Shown: piece after piece, positions 60,729 through 64,000 of the stretch
Numbering within the stretch: position 1 is the stretch's first letter
Layout of the letters: every line of letters begins with the position of its first letter
Assembly (NCBI GenBank): GCA_020226215.1
Contig: CM035235.1
Coordinates: forward strand, 2,245,151-2,309,150
Reading direction: 5' to 3'
Source of the DNA: Sindora glabra
Taxonomy: Eukaryota > Streptophyta > Magnoliopsida > Fabales > Fabaceae
DNA: 64,000 nt
Position numbers and translations under genes: made by a program
The notes under the pieces: generated by a model
The model's input: only the letters and a program-made list of their open reading frames with translations
What the model was told of the DNA's origin: nothing
The model's database searches: none

Positions 60729-61386
60729 GGTGGTGTTTGATTTATAAAATCTTTATCATATTCCTAACAATGTTTTAAGGGAATGTTAAATTCTTATGTT
60801 TAATCGAAATTTAAAAAAAAGTCTAAGAATGCAAACACATTTGTAAGAATGTTTTTAACTTAATATTTTCCTAAAACATTTCTATAAAAGAGGTGGGTAT
60901 TCTATATTTTCATGATATGAGAATATTTTAAGGATATAAATAGATTATTTTATCCACCTTTCTAACAAAGCCTTGTCACCATTAATATTTTATTTTATCA
61001 TTGTTTATAGCCATTGACTACCATCTATTATTGTCCATTATTATTAATCTCTACTTGTCACCATTTATTAAAATGACCACCACCATTATTAGTGAATATT
61101 ATTAACTATCATCCACTGCCATTGTACATCATTAGTCATCACCCATTGCCCTTAGTCATTATCAATTATCACCTATTGTCGTTGACTATCTAACTTTGAA
61201 TAAGAGCATTTTTGATAATTTAATAGTATTTTTATAAATGTATAAAAGAATTAAAATATAATATTGTAACAATCCTAAAAATATTCTTAATTGAACTAAA
61301 TATGATAATGCCACATTCCAAAGAATCACATTCTTAAGAATATTAAGATTCTTGAGGATGTTTTATTTTACAAACCAAATGCCATC
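60729..61386. mobile_element. Tourist-like (PIF/Harbinger) MITE
   Basis: A 22-bp imperfect TIR: left GGTGGTGTTTGATTTATAAA, right reverse-complemented GATGGCATTTGGTTTGTAAA, 18 of 22 matching. It is flanked by TAA on both sides (60726-60728 and 61387-61389), the 3-bp target duplication typical of PIF/Harbinger. The 658-bp interior includes a cryptic repeat rich in CACCATTATTA-like words (60970-61190) and no coding region. Confidence 0.78.
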
Positions 61387-61389
61387 TAA

Positions 61390-64000
61390 GATTTTAGCTT
61401 ACCTTCCATAATAATTTGTAATTTAGCACTAGTCACACACCGTAGAAGAGGCTTAAGATAATTTTAGTGCTTTTAGAATTAATAATGATTTGTTATTACC
61501 CATATGAATTTAGTTCATGGGATTTTAAAAAAATATTGGTTAGGTCACCATTATTATTGATTTTATAAAATGGAATTAATCTCATTCCATTTAATGTTTT
61601 ATTATTTATTTCCTTCTTAAAATGAATTGGCCAAATTCATTTCAAACAAAATAATTCCACTTTGATTGATCAATCACTTTACATTAGTTTTAATTGAACA
61701 TTTCGAACTTTACCTTTAAAACTTTTATTCTTTGCAATAATTATTATTACTCTAGACAAACACAACATGTGTGTGTGTGTGTGTGTGTGTGTGTATTAAG
61801 GGCATTAATTTTATATCTAATAATTTATTTAGAGATTTATTAACCACTCAGTCTCATTTTTAACCATGTCTAAAGTCATAAATATTGATATCATGATAGA
61901 ATTAATAATAAATATTTTCTTGGGTAATTTCTAAGTACCATGAGCACCAATGATGTACCCAAATTATCAATGAATTTTGTCTCATCTATGTTAATGATTC
62001 AATTATCATCCATATACATTTAATAGAATAGAAAATTTATAATATAAAATATCATCAATCATGATACCTTATGAAAATTCATTAATATAATTAATGAATT
62101 CTAATGATTTATTATTGTTCAATCTTTATATAGAATAAATTATATTGCATCATAAAGAATTTTTTCAAATGTATTAAATAATAATATGAGCATGACTATA
62201 TCGAAAAATATAAATATCTAAACTTTTTAATGAGTAATGTCTATATGTATAAACTCATGATATTCAAACTTTTGTTAAAATTTTTTTCTAATATTCTGTA
62301 CAATATTCTTATGACATTGTATCATTGTATTGATATTAATAATACAATACTAGCTTTATAAATGTTTTTCGTAACAAAATTTAAAGTTAAAAAATTATAG
62401 CATGCATTATATAAAAATTAGTACAAATTATGATCATTGTTAAGGTTGTTAGCCTAATGGTACTAAGTGATTATTTCATTCTAATGGTTGGTAGTTTATT
62501 GCACAAGGGCATCAATTTGTGGCTAATAAAGGAGTTGAAAGGCTATTGAAATTGCTAGCACTTTTATAGGATTATAATAAAGGGTTCATCCTTTAAGTAG
62601 TAGCTATAACTTAAATTGAATATTCTACAATGAATCAGTACTCCTATGGTAATGCTAAGGGAGGATAATCAACAATAGTTATCTTTGCTCTTGGTTTCTT
62701 TTTTTTTTGCAAAAGAATATAGTACAAATTATGATCATATAATATAGTTACAAGAAATTTCATATAGAATGAAACATATATACTAATCAAATAGAGTTGT
62801 CTTTCTTCCTTTTCAAAATTATTCCTTCTTAACTTGTTGTACTTAAAGGCTTTTAAAAAAGGGCTTTTTATGACATGATATATATGGGTGCTTTGATGAC
62901 ATTCAAATATAACTTGCAAACATATACATGAGATTTTCCTCTTTTCTTTCATATTAAAATAGCTTTAGATAAACACCCTTACAATTTCAAAATAATTTTA
63001 AATAATTAAATTCAAGTATTTTGTAACCCTTATATATCTCATACATTATTTTAGTGTATCTCATGCTTAATAGTATACAATACTTCACTTTTCCATGAAT
63101 TAAATACCTAATTTTGAATTCCAAAAGCATAATAACCAATAATTGGATATAATATATGGATTTCAATCATAAAATGACCATAAAGGAAACATTTTGAAAA
63201 ACAACAATGACATCTCTTATAGAGTTAATAAATTTAGAAGTGGAAATACATTCATAGCAATAAAAAAAATCAATGGTCATTCCACTATGGGGACTTTCTT
63301 TCCTTGATCACTTAAAAGATAGAGCCAAGTGTTGTGGAAGTGAATAATGTCAATCTCAATGTAAAGAACTAAAGCTAATAGTGCACAAGTAGTGCTTATC
63401 TCTTTTGCAGAAAGAAAAATATGGCAAATGTGATGTTGGCAAAGACAGGGACTAATCATCATTAGGATTGTAACACTAGTCATTATTGTTGCTAATGTTT
63501 ATGGATAAGAAGCTTTTAAACATGAGCTTTTTGCTAATTGGTATACCTCCATGGAAGATAAAGATTAGGGTGAAGGATTTTGCATATGTATGTTTAGTGT
63601 TTTGATCACTCTCGCCATTATAAGGAAAATAATAACCAAATATCTTAATAAATTCGTTTGAAATATATGAATGAATAATAATTTAATAAAAGCTATTTTT
63701 TATGAAGTTATCATTTTGATGATGACACATTAAATATTTTTTTATAACATTAGTCTTAATTTAACACATTCACATTTAATTTTTTACTTTCATTTTCTTT
63801 TTATTTTGGTCAATCTTTAAATTTCAAATTCAAAAAACTTCATTCCTACTACTTTTTTCTTCTTAAAATTCAAAAATTAAAAGTAATATGTTCATTTTCT
63901 TTTTAAAATTTGTGATAAACATGAAATCACTTTTTTATATATTACTATTCTTTATTCAAATTTATAATTTCTAATTTCAAATCTTATTTTTTCTCCTATA
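61390..64000. other. AT-rich intergenic DNA to the window end
   Basis: No gene, RNA or transposon could be supported. Apart from the GT microsatellite at 61768-61794, the longer open stretches (minus 62952-62644 and 63483-63277) show no recognisable protein content, compositional shift or start context. Confidence 0.55.
61768..61794. repeat. (TG)n microsatellite
   Basis: An uninterrupted TG run of about 13 repeats, likely polymorphic and able to form Z-DNA. Confidence 0.95.

Noticed and set aside
62440..62520. tRNA-like TAGCCTAATGG phrase
   Set aside because: No B box or cloverleaf can be drawn, so it was not called a tRNA or SINE.
62644..63483. Two minus-strand open stretches of 102 and 68 codons
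   Set aside because: Composition is that of the AT-rich surroundings and no family features are visible.

Overview
The window reads as nuclear DNA of a flowering plant, most likely a eudicot. It is very AT-rich and gene-poor, with plant-type introns, plant transposon families, and a recognisable plant organelle-targeted pentatricopeptide-repeat (PPR) protein. The species cannot be named from the sequence. Only one protein gene looks intact: a P-class PPR gene with its coding exon at 27985-29391 and a probable multi-exon 5' UTR starting near 24.2 kb. About 0.9 kb downstream lies a broken, intron-containing pseudogene for ribosomal protein L35 (uL29).

The rest is layered transposon debris. From left to right: the 3' part of a LINE (1-1440); 5.8 kb of AT-rich DNA with a diverged ~165-bp tandem repeat and a long TA microsatellite; a full-length dead LINE with a 12-bp target-site duplication (7227-13292); about 1.5 head-to-tail copies of an endogenous caulimovirid (pararetrovirus) on the minus strand (13644-23205), with its TATA promoter and tRNA-Met primer site still visible between the copies; a MITE directly upstream of the PPR promoter; and the PPR and L35 locus.

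Next come a Ty1/copia element (31246-40680) that carries an internal ~717-bp duplication and a second, oppositely oriented LTR element (33092-36192) nested in it. The nested element contains an exon of a callose synthase gene in sense orientation. Then follow a complete but inactive hAT transposon with 12-bp TIRs and an 8-bp TSD (41747-45117), several MITEs, and a second copia relic (about 50515-55796).

The right end holds a hAT-type MITE with a perfect 8-bp TSD (56483-57003), a foldback element with ~0.5-kb inverted arms (57171-58667), an unexplained pair of ~220-bp direct repeats, a Tourist-like MITE (60729-61386), and featureless AT-rich DNA to the end.

The genes do not form a pathway. 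The story is of one conserved organellar RNA-binding protein gene next to a dying ribosomal-protein copy, surrounded by repeated rounds of insertion. The items most worth following up are the callose-synthase-carrying LTR element, the tandem pararetrovirus with a preserved promoter, and the long foldback. No prokaryote-style operons, CRISPR arrays, tRNA or rRNA genes were seen.
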